NCBI RefSeq assembly: GCF_010389155.1
Contig: NC_057763.1
Location: 37,678,645 to 37,742,644, forward strand
DNA from: Erigeron canadensis
Lineage: Eukaryota; Streptophyta; Magnoliopsida; Asterales; Asteraceae
Reading direction: 5' to 3'
Length of the DNA: 64,000 nt
Positions 51,057-62,002 of the stretch are shown piece by piece. Under the pieces are notes generated by a model. The model worked only from the letters and a program-made list of their open reading frames with translations. It ran no database searches and was not told the DNA's origin. The stretch's first letter is position 1. Every line of letters starts with the position of its first letter. Position numbers and translations under genes: made by a program.

Positions 51057-52149
51057 TGATGTGCAAAATCGAGCTTTAAATTTATAAACTAAAACTACCA
51101 AAGAACTCACTACTACGCACTCACGGGCAGTGGACCCGATCGTTTGTAATATAGTTAAGAGGTAAGTCTGAGTTCGTTCTCAGGGACTGTGAAATGATTA
51201 GTTGCTTGTTAAATGGTTTGGAAAACAGGTGTTGCTTCGAAATTCCCCTCTGACAATTAAATAAATTGATTTGCAAAATGATTGCATAAATTTAAAAGAC
51301 AAGTTCAGACAATATAATTAAAAGTCATCCACCTTGACTTCCCTTGACTTCAAATGTGATTGCATTTGATGAAGAACAAATTCTCTAGAGTTTAAAAGAT
51401 AATCGTGACAAGATTAAACTACTCACGTGGCACCACCAACCGTGAACAAATTATCGAATCACCTAACTACTAGTCGAATTACCCAAGCCGGTACCACCAA
51501 AACCGTGACAATTCTTCTAACAATCAGTTTTATTGACTATCAAGTTATCAATTGAACCTATGTGACAATAACGTGGTACCACCAACCGATATCAATCACG
51601 TTGACAAAATTAATCTTTTCTTAAAATGATATTCACTATCATACCATGAACAAAGTAACCGTGAGGTATTGGTCGGCTTTGACTTCGGCTGACTGCGGCG
51701 CAGTGGCTTGAGTGACCACCACTGCGGCGCAGTAGGAATCCACGGCCTCCTTTCATCTTCCCTTGACTGCGGCGCAGTCATTCTATTGCCCTCCCCACTG
51801 CGGCGCAGTAAGGATTTTTCCATTTATTTCCGTGGATCAGGACTGCGGCGCAGTGGGCTTGTGCATCCCCACTGCGGCGCAGTCCAGAGCTTGTACAGGA
51901 CCAACTTGTTTCGGTCTCGATTACTTGCTAAGCTCTACCGCCTCGTCCATTCAAATCGACTTTCATTACCATAACGTATTTCCTGGCCAATAATCGACCG
52001 AAAATGTACCAAATGGACGGGTAACCTGTTTAGAGCCTGAAAACACTAACAAACACCATAAACGCGCCAAATGCATACAAAAACGACTTAAAACATATAC
52101 TAAAATGGCCAATAATGATGTGGGTAATGGGTATAAATTAGTCACATCA
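51057..52149 (+). mobile_element. Solo LTR nested in the MULE, with 5-bp TSD
   Basis: The unit starts TGATGTGCAAAATCGAGC and ends GTCACATCA, so its ends are TGATGTG/CACATCA, inverted as LTR ends are. GTTTT precedes (51052-51056) and follows (52150-52154) it, a 5-bp target duplication inside the right arm of the MULE. Removing it restores continuity of the MULE arm with the left arm, which is strong support. No internal retrotransposon region is present. It carries six GC-rich palindromes described separately. Confidence 0.85.
51692..51883. repeat. Six copies of the 13-mer ACTGCGGCGCAGT
   Basis: Identical copies start at 51692, 51721, 51766, 51797, 51842 and 51871. Each is an interrupted palindrome, ACTGCG-N-CGCAGT. 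Start-to-start spacings are 29, 45, 31, 45 and 29, a mirror-symmetric order. Copies alternate in their left neighbour (G then CC), so the higher-order unit is a pair of about 75 bp. The intervening bases differ between units while the 13-mers are identical. They sit in the middle of the solo LTR. Confidence 0.95.
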
Positions 52150-52405
52150 GTTTTCCAGTGAATTTTCCGGCCACTCAGCCGGAGAAGATGATGACAATTA
52201 ATAAAGTAAATTTCAGTTTTCGTCTATGAACTTTTCACGTTTTTCACTTTCAGTCACTCACGTGTTTTGCACGTGTGGGACTTAACGGCTTAAACTTAAC
52301 ACCGTTTGGCCAAAGGACGTCAATTGAAAAATTCAGCCAACTTTAAGGTTGAAATCGTAATAAAAAAACGTTAGGGACGAAAAGTGTAATTTACCCTTTT
52401 AATTT

Positions 52406-52891
52406 TGATCTTATCTTCAGTAATATTTTGTTGCAGAATTAATGAAACATAAATGTGATGTTTATTACGTACTATTTTTCCATATATATAGTTTAATTTA
52501 CCCATTCAACGAATTATTATTATTTTTTTTGTTCTAAATGCATAAGTTGTTTTTCTTAGTTGGTATATAATAATTAATTAATAATCCAAACAAACGTACG
52601 TTTCGTGAATGACTTAATTGGAGTAAGTGAGAGAAAACCTAACCAGGGTTAATTAGAGGGATTTAACCAAACTCTGAATGAATAGCCCATTTATATATAG
52701 GACCCCTTTGTTGAGCTTATTCTTTGACCCGGCCTCCTCTCATTCTCTTCCCGGCCATTCTCTCCAAGCAATATAAATTCAGGAGGAAGAGAAAGTGACT
52801 TATATAAACTGATCGAGGCGCAGATCGAGAGACTAGCTAGCTAGCTTGTGCATTCATATCTAATCTAAATATACATAAACAACATCGTACA
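52406..52891 (+). promoter_or_regulatory. Pectate lyase promoter region
   Basis: A good TATA box (TTATATATAG) lies at 52691-52700, about 190 bases before the ATG, which would put transcription start near 52725-52730. The leader is CT-rich and includes CTAGCTAGCTAGC at 52832-52845. The distal border is the right end of the MULE, 285 bp above the TATA box, so the element may have changed upstream control. Confidence 0.55.
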
Positions 52892-55800
52892 ATGCCAGTC
52901 TCTATCACATTTTTCGTGTTCTGTTCATTCATAGCTTTTAGTATGGTTTTTGCTAATGCCGTGACCAGGTATAGTTATATACCCAATTAATGTACATATG
53001 TAGATATATTTAATTAGGAGTCCTTTAGTTTTTGTTGATGCAAGTTATTGAATGAGGCCGGTTTTGTGTGTTTAATTTATGTATAGTACGTGTTTAATTT
53101 CCAGTGAACAAGAGAAACAAGCAGCGTCGCAAAGCTTACTAGGCACCTCCACAATTATTGCGGCCGATAGGTACGTCGTTACTTATTTACATACAAGTAT
53201 ATCTATATCTAGCCTTTTGCATGTCATGAGATGATATATATAAAAATTACACATATATAATTAGCTTCATAGAAAATGGAATTCTTAATTAATTAATGAA
53301 TCTGAATTGAATATGAGTTCAGTTCGAAATCCAGGTCATCAAGCAATGACGACGACGACATTGGCATAGAAAGGAATGATAACGGTAGTGTTGATGATCC
53401 AGAAATGGTGGCTTCCATGGTTGATATGTGAGTATATATATATATTCTTTTGGTTAGTTTATAGGTTCCCGGCCATGAATTGAAATTTGAACATGATCGA
53501 TATGGTTCGCATATCATTTTTATAATAATCACATGACGTGCGTCATGCATTTTGCGGTATATATATGGCCCATATATATATAGTAGTCGATGGTATGCAT
53601 GTATCACCTCACATTAATTACCATAAGTTAGATCGACAAGTAGAATTATGTACACTATATATAACGAGCTTTGAATACATAACCATTGGTTTAAGAAAAA
53701 AATGTTGTGGTCGTATTATATATATGGGTTAATTGTCAAAGGAAACCTGTGCAATAAAAATAAGTTTAAAAATGAATCACATGCTCCGTACTATCACCAA
53801 ACTACATAACAGTAGTGCGTATTATTATGGCCTGTTTCAATTTATTGTATGTATTCCCTACCTTTTTTAAGTCCTTAAAAACTTAGCTTGTTGGATAGTT
53901 TCTCGCTTTCAATTCACTCACCTAGTACAGATTGGTTCTGTTCCTTTAGCTAAAACAATGTTCTAATAATTAATCTACCATTTGTCGGTTGGCTTTGTTA
54001 CTCGACCGCTTGTTATTCTATAGCACGGTATATTATATGTATGAATATATACATATAAGTTCGTGTATTATTTGTACGTTTTGTATAATTTCTATTAATT
54101 ATCCTAGTTGGATTTGTGCATTTTCCATTTGCTTACTTCACGTGACTAAGTAGGTGATTCACATACATGGCCCTGCTTTTAATAATTTCCATAGCAAGTC
54201 TAACTCGATTTAATCCCAATTTACATTAAAACTAAATATATACATACTCGTGCGATGTGATGGTGATAATGGTAGCTGCAACATGATGATGGCGGTGACT
54301 GACATCGGCAATGAGTAGTATAAGTTAATGTGTAAAAGAGTAGTATAGTTATATAAAAATTCAAAGGTAGATATCGTAAATTAATATCATTAACAGTACA
54401 TTGGGTATTCAACAAGATTATAAATAATGCTAGTTATATTATTAAGAACATTTTTAGTATTTTAAAAATAGTAAATTTAAAATGAGGGTGGGGAATCTAC
54501 TTTATATAAATAATAAAATAAAATATACATATTGCAAAAACATAGAGTAACTAATTAAAACTCATATATATTATGAGTTTTAGCAATAGTAATCATTTTT
54601 TTGGTTATAGTTGCTTTTTTATGTGCACATAAAAGCAAAAAGGTAGACATCACTATTGTCATTTGTCAATCTTACTTGCCAAATACATAGTTGTGGAAAA
54701 TGGTTTTATTGGTACGAATTAAAAGTACCTAAATTGTGGTCACTTGCTACTAATGATAGATATGATAACATTATGGAATCAAGTTAATACCTCACAGCTT
54801 TTATAATAAATTGCAAATGCTTTCGGTTTCTTCTTTTTGCTGTATTTTATATTTTCCATACTTCTTGTTAACATTTTATTTTACTCCCATGCTTCATGCC
54901 TCACCCTAGTGATGAAACAAACAATCGAAACAAGAACTAAATAGTCATATGTTACGAGTTCCTAAAAGTATTCACCAATTTCATTATAAACTTTTTTAGA
55001 ACGAAATGAGTATGTATCTATCTCTATTAGTACAACCAAACTTCCATCCAATCATCAATGACAAAATCATTATGTTAGCACATTGCTACAATTATTACAA
55101 ATAATAGTAATTATTATAAGAAGGGTAAATTGATAACCTCTTCACATGTTGCCTTATTTACCCAAACAATCTCAAATCTTTCATGCATGTACATTAAATT
55201 TGATTGCAAAACGCCACACCCATCACCAGTTTGACCAGGCCCCACAAAATGGCCCAAGAAATAGCAGATCTGGTCTTGATCCACACCCCTGCAAACTCTC
55301 GTGGCAAATTAGAAACTAGGCCATGTCCACATTTAATGACCCTTTTCATTATATCTTTAATTAAACACTTCACTTCACTTCACCTCACCGTTCAATTATT
55401 TTTCATTTTTATTTATTTTTCTCATTTATTTCTCTGTCAACAAAATCATGTTTTTTCCGTATCAACCGTATGTTTACTTTCTAAACAACCCCATTTTGTA
55501 TCTATTATTTTGTCTCCATCAACCGCCAGTATTGTTGACCATACTTTATAAATAAACTACACGTTAGTTAAAATCTTATTCGAACTAGAATTAAATGCCT
55601 TTTGATATCGATAGCTCTTAGAGCTATAGTTAGACTTGTTATTTACAGAATGTTACAAATTAATTATACAGTGGCATATTTATATTTAGTTAGTAGTTTC
55701 TTTTTTTTTTCTTCTCATTTTATGAGACACAAATTACTATAAATATGATAATCTTGTGTTTATTAACTATTCATATTCCATACTTGATGACCTTAATCAA

Positions 55801-57890
55801 AGCCTTAAAAGCTATGTGGTTAGCATAACTCATCTAGCAAATGAACATATAATGATGCATGCTAAGTTGGATCTATAGGTATATTGTAGTGTTTTTTTGA
55901 ATTTTTCCTTGTTATATTAGTTTTTTTTTTGAACAGCAGAGCTTGTTATATTAGTATCTATAGTGAGGTCAATATAGTTGGGCAGTACTTAGCTTAGCTA
56001 ATGACCGTATGAATACTGACAAAATCGAAAAGTTGTAATTCATTCCTGGGCAAAAATTTAAGTTGGGCTATAAACCTTAGATGTTCCATTTCAACTTTTG
56101 TAAAAATAAGCCCATTAATGTTACATTTTATTCATAACATTTCAAATGTCTAAATAAACTATTAAATCGAAACGTGCCAACGGGTCACAATTTGCATAAC
56201 ATATATTCGATTACTTATTATTTTTATATTATAAGTTTTCAAAAAAAAAAAAAAAAAAAAAAAGGGACTAAAATCAATTGCGGGTCGCACCAATATGGTC
56301 CTGAGTCCTGACCATACACATGAAAATGATCGGTTTTGACCCATAATTAGCATTCTGACATGTTTTAAAATGTTTGCAGGAGCATTCGAAATAGCACAGA
56401 GAGAAGAAAGCTAGGTTTCTTTTCATGTGGTACTGGAAACCCAATTGATGATTGTTGGCGGTGTGACCTCAGTTGGCAACGCCATCGCAAGAGACTTGCT
56501 GAATGTGCTATTGGTTTTGGACGAAACGCAATAGGTGGTCGTGATGGTAGGTACTACGTTGTAACCGACCCGAGTGATGATGATGCGGTTAACCCAAAAC
56601 CAGGAACCCTAAGACACGCGGTAATCCAAGACAAACCTTTGTGGATTGTCTTCAAAAGAGACATGGTTATTACCTTAAAACAAGAACTCATCATGAACAG
56701 TTTCAAAACAATAGATGCTCGTGGAGTGAATGTTCATATCGCGAATGGGGCTTGCATTACCATCCAATATGTTACTAACATTATTATACATGGTTTGCAT
56801 ATTCATGACTGCAAGCCCACTGGCAATGCCATGGTCCGTAGCTCACCATCTCATTACGGATGGAGAACCATGGCAGATGGTGATGGTATATCGCTCTTTG
56901 GAGCTAGCCATGTTTGGATAGATCATAATACTCTATCTAGCTGTGCCGATGGCCTAATTGATGCCATTATGGGTTCAACTGCTATTACCATCTCTAATAA
57001 TCTATTCACCAACCACAATGAGGTATAAAGCAAGCTTTAATCAATCTTCACCTTTCCTTGTTCCATATACTAGAATGGGCTTATTGCATTAATTTATTTT
57101 AAAGTTAAATTGCATCTATTATAATAACATTTCATATATATAAATAGAAGAAAAACAGACAACAAGTTGCGCTGCTTAGCTATATGCATAATTAGCACAT
57201 TGATATAAAATAAAATACTGATTTATACTTTGGGGTTGCAGGTGATGTTACTCGGTCATAGTGACTCATACACACGAGACCAAGTTATGCAAGTAACGGT
57301 TGCATACAACCATTTCGGAGAGGGACTTGTTCAGAGAATGCCAAGGTACATGATTATAGTCTAAACCATGACGTCAGGAGTTAGGACCCAAATTAAATTC
57401 CTTGTAAAGGAAATGAGTTTACTTGTAACTGCAGGTGTAGGCATGGGTATTTCCATGTTGTAAATAATGACTACACACACTGGGAAATGTATGCTATTGG
57501 TGGGAGTGCAAACCCCACAATCAACAGCCAAGGAAACCGATTCGTTGCTCCTTCTAACCCTGAAGCCAAAGAGGTATTAGTCCATACCAAAAGCATGATC
57601 AAGTGTCCCGTCTATTTAAATGCAAGAAATATAAAATACCTGATATGAAATAACTGGTGTTATATAAACAGGTGACAAAGAGAGTGGTAACAGATGGGGG
57701 GTGGATGAGTTGGAATTGGAGATCAGATGGAGACCTAATGTTGAACGGGGCATATTTCAGACCATCGGGTGCAGGGGCTGGAGCTAGTTACGCAAAGGCT
57801 TCAAGCTTAAGTGCTCAACCATCTTCTGTAGTGCCCACTCTTACCTCAGGTGCCGGTGCACTTGTTTGCCGCCGGGGTAAGCAGTGTTAG
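52892..57890 (+). CDS. Pectate lyase (polysaccharide lyase family 1), secreted
   Basis: Seven exons: 52892-52968, 53105-53170, 53335-53427, 56380-57022, 57242-57345, 57435-57573 and 57672-57890, all frame-continuous, giving 446 residues. A signal peptide covers residues 1-23 ([20 protein letters not shown]). After a variable acidic N-terminal part the catalytic domain starts near [20 protein letters not shown]. Hallmarks are [47 protein letters not shown] and [19 protein letters not shown], which holds the catalytic Arg region and Ca2+-site Asp residues. The enzyme cleaves de-esterified homogalacturonan by beta-elimination in the cell wall; the family also includes the ragweed/mugwort pollen allergen group. 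An alternative acceptor at 53322 would add four residues to exon 3. Intron 3 is unusually long (2952 bp). Confidence 0.96.
53428..56379 (+). other. Long intron 3 of the pectate lyase gene
   Basis: Nearly 3 kb, against about 90-220 bp for most other introns of this gene. It contains a poly(A) run of about 25 at 56237-56262 and several AT-rich stretches. I found no bounded element or coding content that explains its length. Confidence 0.6.
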
Positions 57891-59520
57891 TCAAAATCTC
57901 CAATTTGATACACAAAAAGGAAATAATCTTTTAGTTTTAAGTTAACTAGAGTTACAATTATTTGAATTGATGTATATTTCTCATATATCCGGTATAGACC
58001 GCCTTCTCTACACTAAAACTGCACCAACGCTGTAAATTTATGCAGTAGTACACACATATTCTCTTAATTTGCAAATGATCAATGCGAATTGAATATGATG
58101 GCATACTGTCTTAATTTGTAATGGTCAAAAGTGTACCAAGTGAAGGTTAACTAGAAGTTTCACTTTCATTGAGCTACATGTATAGTCGATTGTTGCAAGT
58201 TTCAAATTTCATTATACTTTATATGCATCGGCCAAGAGTGATGCTATGAGTTTATAAAGTCCAAACCCTGTGACCCTAGTTACGAAAAACTCATCCATGG
58301 CTACATTTTCTTAACCTTATGTTGCCGTTTGTGATAGGTGTTTCGATACCCATGGGTAGATGTGCAATTCCTTTGGTTGTAGCTAATGCAATCTAGTACC
58401 TCCTTGTCTAGTTCAAACAGGATTCCCTGACAGTAGAAAACCGTCACATATTAATTTATCAAACAAACAACATATAAACATGCAAATTAGGTCTAAAGCT
58501 CAATTGATATACTATAAGACCATTTGTAAAGGTAAGTGAAAGAGGTAGGTGAAAGGTAAAGGTGAAAAGGGTGAATGGTTAAGGGATGTAGGTGATGAGT
58601 GAAGGTGAATGGAGGAAAGTGATTATGATCACCTTTCTAAAAAGACAAAATGTGTGGTCCATTTTTACATATTGATTAAATGTATTGTGTTTTTAATTAA
58701 ATAAAAGTAGGGACCAAATGATAGATGAATGGTTAAGTGAAAAAGTAGAAGGTGAAATAAATGAGAAGGTGATTCTGGGAAAAAGCGTAGGTGAAATAGT
58801 TAATGGACAAATTGTAATTTGAGTTCATGGCAAGCAAAAGTAAACCCTTTTAAATCATCACACATGGTAAAAAGGGTTGGTGATATCTCAAAATGAGTTT
58901 GAGTCAAAACGGGTTATCTTATAGCAAAAACGGGTAAGGTTGGGCCAACCCGCCAACATTTTTGTCCACTTATTTTTCTATATGTGAACATGGAGTATAT
59001 TACTAAAAGTCCAACACAGAGTATCGTGAATATAGAGCCGCTTGAGCAATTGTCAGTACCTGAATAAACGTTATTGTTTTACATTTTGATCCACTATTAA
59101 AAAAAAATCAAACTTTATAATCCCATTTCTAGGAAACTACTCTAAACTTGAAATTTTTGTACATGATGGTATTTGGATATTAATTGCAACAAATGTCATA
59201 CATGCATAAGAGTAAAATTTAAAAATTAACATTACATATCGTAAGAATAATGAGAATTTGGACAGCCAAAAGGAAGTCTCAATTAAGTACCATAGTTCTT
59301 ATGCCTAATCAGCTCTTTGAAACAAAATCAGCTTCCGTTCACCACCATTGTAACTGTTGTCAATTTCTTCAAACTCCCTGTATCTCTTATTTCATCGATA
59401 CTAAAATCAGATAGTCAACATATATACGATTTCACAAAAGAAACATCAAAATAGATATACAATCTGTACTTTAAATTAATAGAAACAAAAGTCCAAAAAG
59501 AATGTAGGCTTGTGTGGGCT
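57891..59520. other. Spacer between pectate lyase and U5 genes
   Basis: 57891-58150 is the likely 3' UTR region. 58520-58810 is purine-rich on the plus strand with repeated AAGGTGAA/GGTGAAA words, possibly a degraded MITE, but no ends were defined. No gene seen. Confidence 0.45.
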
Positions 59521-59521
59521 T

Positions 59522-59573
59522 GTCCCACATCGGCTGTTAAACAAAACACAAGGCATGAAAGTCATTATAAAAA
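59522..59573 (+). promoter_or_regulatory. Plant snRNA promoter (USE + TATA), U5 copy 1
   Basis: The upstream sequence element GTCCCACATCG is at 59522-59532 and the TATA box TATAAAAA at 59566-59573. The 33-bp gap between them is the spacing that assigns plant snRNA genes to RNA polymerase II; polymerase III genes have a gap about ten bases shorter. Confidence 0.92.
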
Positions 59574-59601
59574 GCCAGCAACAGGGAATAAGAAACTCAT
59601 G

Positions 59602-59721
59602 CAGCCATGTAGTGAGCACAAAGCGAACTATTCTTTCGCCTTTTACTAAAGAATACCGTGTGCTCGCTATCTCAAATGGCATACACCTATTTTTGGAGAG
59701 TCTCTTCTCAAGAAGAGCTCC
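59602..59721 (+). ncRNA. U5: U5 spliceosomal snRNA, copy 1
   Basis: The invariant U5 loop I CGCCTTTTAC is at 59637-59646, inside an extended stem whose arms (GAACTATTCTTT and AAAGAATACC; GTGAGCAC and GTGTGCTCGC; GCCAT and ATGGC) pair. The Sm site ATTTTTGG is at 59689-59696, followed by a 3' stem-loop (CTCTTCTCAAGAAGAG). Length near 120 is normal for plant U5. U5 aligns the two exons in the spliceosome through loop I. A plant snRNA 3' box (CA, six bases, AGTTAAA) ends at 59740. The exact 5' nucleotide could be up to four bases earlier. Confidence 0.92.
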
Positions 59722-60307
59722 AAACCAATTATTAGTTAAAACTTAAAAGTTTTACCTTCACTGCTTACATTTTCTTTTCTAAACAAACACTCAACTAGAA
59801 ATTACCATATAGTATGGCTTGTATTCAGAACATGTCAAATGCTCCCCTTCTTGCTATCAAATGACTCGCTGTATTAGTTTTTTGTCTTCATTCGATTCAT
59901 TTTTATTAACTTCAAACAACTCGATATTCAAAACGTTTTCTATGCTTATAAGAGTTTTTGAGCAACTAGACAGTTATACTAAACATGTAAAATTGTAAGC
60001 TAGCATTAGAGAAATGAATATGTTTGTGTGCTCTCCATTCATCAATATGAATGTAAGACTTTTATCAACGTTGTTTCTTTCTGATGTAGAAATGACTAAT
60101 TTTAAAGAAATTGTGAAGTTTGTATTTTACTGGGTTGAAGTTTTGGTTATGCTAAAACCAAATAATCAGTCAAACCGTATCTTACTGAAAACCTAAAATT
60201 TAGATTTAGAATTTTGGAATCTCAGTTTACAGAATTTCATTACCAAATATATTGTGTATTTAGTTTCACAAACAAGGTCCTAAAAAGAGAATGTAAGTTT
60301 GTGGTTC

Positions 60308-60358
60308 GTCCCACATTGGCTGCTGACAAAAACAGAAAGGATGATAGATGTTATAAAA
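60308..60358 (+). promoter_or_regulatory. Plant snRNA promoter (USE + TATA), U5 copy 2
   Basis: The upstream element GTCCCACATTG (60308-60318) has one change from copy 1 (ATCG to ATTG). The TATA box TATAAAA starts at 60352, again leaving exactly 33 bp, the polymerase II spacing. The sequence between the two elements differs from copy 1, so only the functional words are conserved. Confidence 0.9.
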
Positions 60359-60389
60359 AGCGCTAGCAGCAGAAAATTGAAAGATATGC

Positions 60390-60509
60390 AGCCATGTGGT
60401 GAGCACAAAGCGAACTATTCTTTCGCCTTTTACTAAAGAATACCGTGTGCTCGCCACATTTAAGTGGCATACGCCTATTTTTGGAGAGTCATCTTTTTTG
60501 AAGGGCTCC
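60390..60509 (+). ncRNA. U5: U5 spliceosomal snRNA, copy 2
   Basis: Starts GCCATGTGGTGAGCAC, carries the loop I CGCCTTTTAC at 60424-60433 and Sm site ATTTTTGG at 60477-60484. It lies 788 bp downstream of copy 1 in the same direction. Differences are concentrated in the lower stem (CGCCACATTTAAGTGGC in place of CGCTATCTCAAATGGC, where pairing is kept) and in the 3' hairpin (ATCTTTTTTGAAGGG). A 3' box-like CA, seven bases, AGTTTTGAA ends at 60530. With promoter, loop, Sm site and stems intact, both copies look functional and may be U5 variants. Confidence 0.92.
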
Positions 60510-60833
60510 AACCAATGTATTAGTTTTGAAGTTTTGATTGGAGATTAGATGCGTTTTCTCTTTTCACTTGCGAAAAAACTTTAAATAAGCTAGTGAATGG
60601 CTTTTTATAATAGAGAAACTCATATGGTACACTCATGGGCCATTCATGAACAAAACATTTGATATAAGTTTTGTAGACAACCTAAGATTAAAAAGTGAGC
60701 TTGTAATCGGCGCATTGATTTGTCATCGAACATAAAAATAAATAAAAAAAGTTACATGTATATATAATGAAGTTTTTGGACAAATTCAAGTTTAAGAATC
60801 AAATAAAAACACCTAAGTATGAAACAAATAGAT

Positions 60834-61558
60834 CTAATCTTTAGAGATTTTGCGTTTGGCAACATCAATATTTTCTTTTACGGCATCAGCAGCATCGTCG
60901 GCCTTTTCAGACACATTTTCTTTCACTTTCTGGGCAGCGTCTTTAGCAGCCTTCCATGCATCTTGTGCCTTTTGTTTCGCCTTTTCAGCCATGTTCTCTG
61001 CTGTTCCTGCGACTTTCCCAGCGGCGTCCTTCGATTCGTTTGCCATCTTATATTAGAAAATATCACAAAATAGAAATAAGGATAACCCTGTTAGTAGGCC
61101 ATCTACTTATATGTCATTTTATTTTATGGTATATAGTAATAGGATCAAATGGAAGGGGGAAAAAAATATAACATAGACTAGCAGATTAAATTTTTGTAGT
61201 TTTAAATTACTTACATTTTCTGTTTGAGAAGCAAGATGTTCTTTTATGTGGCTACCGGCTTTCTTCATCTCCTCAACGGTACGTTTAGCTGCATCTGATG
61301 GTGGTATAGATGCTGCGGAACGCACCTTTTTAGAAAATTCATACAATCAATTAATAAATTCACAATGCTATCCCTAAATAAATACACAAATCAATTCGCG
61401 TAATCAATACATATATGGAGCCTGTACATATATGTATTCTATTTCAAATATATGCATATGTATGTATAATATACCTGTACATGTTTTCGGGGAGTTTGGA
61501 GAAAGACCCTGGAACAGAACGGGCCACGGGCACATAAGGTTCGGGTTGTATGGGCCAT
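60834..61558 (-). CDS. Small LEA-like protein with probable organellar presequence
   Basis: Three exons on the minus strand: 61558-61475, 61325-61215 and 61046-60834, phase 0 at both junctions, giving 135 residues. Residues 1-28 (MAHTTRTLCARGPFCSRVFL...) are Arg-rich with no acidic residue, as in mitochondrial presequences. From about residue 66 the chain is a Lys/Ala/Asp/Glu-rich amphipathic repeat (DAAGKVAGTAENMAEKAKQK, DAWKAAKDAAQKVKENV) like group 3/LEA_4 proteins, which fold into helices on drying and protect membranes or proteins. Exon 3 begins exactly with ATG, so a 70-residue form without the presequence could also be made. Exons 1 and 2 rest on splice signals and continuous frame; exon 3 alone is certain. 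Stress or seed expression is expected from the family, not shown here. Confidence 0.8.
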
Positions 61559-62002
61559 TGCAAGGCTGGTGGTTAGTGCATTTCCTACCATTGTTGTGAT
61601 TTGTATATATTTACCATCGATCTCATGTGTATGTTGAAATTTAAAGACATTTTTCTCATATTTTCTAGGTTAAATTTGTACGGATCTACTCGAGTTTAGG
61701 AGGTAAAGAGAGAGTATTTACCGAACAATTGTAAATTTTTTTGTATATGTGAGGTGTGCTCACTATTTAAAATGCATTCTAATATTCTTTGATGGCATAT
61801 ATCCATAAATTTCTTATAGAGAATTTTTTTTTTTTTTTAGTATAATTATAACTTTTGAAAATGAGTTTTCTATGAGTATATAAATCCCTTTCACCTCGGA
61901 TTATGGTGTTACAGTTGTTGTTAATTGGTTTAGTAATATTCGCAATATTACTAAACCAGAAAGGAATAAGTTTTCGTTAAAGATAACTTTGGTCATTTCA
62001 AA
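61559..62002 (-). promoter_or_regulatory. Upstream region of the LEA-like gene
   Basis: The promoter should lie here, read leftward. No ABRE (ACGTG core with GC flank) stood out and no TATA box was fixed with confidence. AT-rich otherwise. Confidence 0.35.

Larger units (their letters stand above)
49982..52396. mobile_element. Mutator-like element (MULE) with nested solo LTR
   Basis: Left end AGATAAATTACATTTTTCAT; right end, reversed, GGGTAAATTACACTTTTCGT. TTTTAATTT flanks both sides (49973-49981 and 52397-52405), a 9-bp target duplication. Inverted arms continue far inward: the left arm runs to about 50430 and the right arm from 50932 to 51056 and again from 52150 to 52396, interrupted by an LTR at 51057-52149. 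Mirrored landmarks include CACACGTGCAAAACACGTGA, CTTCTCCGGCTGAGTG, ATGTCGATATCTCAC and CCTAACCAAAAGATTTCAGA. Without the LTR the element was about 1.3 kb with arms of about 400 bp. It shares its end sequence with the 38266-39279 element. Confidence 0.85.

Noticed and set aside
51692..51883. Evenly repeated identical units with unique spacers, CRISPR-like at first sight
   Set aside because: The repeats are 13 bases, the locus is a plant LTR, and the copies form paired palindromes; no cas genes can be expected or seen.
51708..51993. Two overlapping open frames across the palindrome array
   Set aside because: Their repeated CGAV/TAAQS-type residues are just the 13-mer read in different frames inside an LTR.
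15825..60509. LSM5 and U5 snRNA as a spliceosome gene cluster
   Set aside because: They lie 41 kb apart with unrelated genes between; plants do not usually cluster these, so co-location is treated as chance.
59476..60511. Minus-strand open frames sharing STRYSLVKGERIVRFVLTTW
   Set aside because: The shared peptide is the antisense of the U5 snRNA core; conservation comes from the RNA gene.
60819..61171. Plus-strand open frames over the LEA-like gene
   Set aside because: They mirror the Lys/Ala-rich minus-strand coding exon and have no features of their own.
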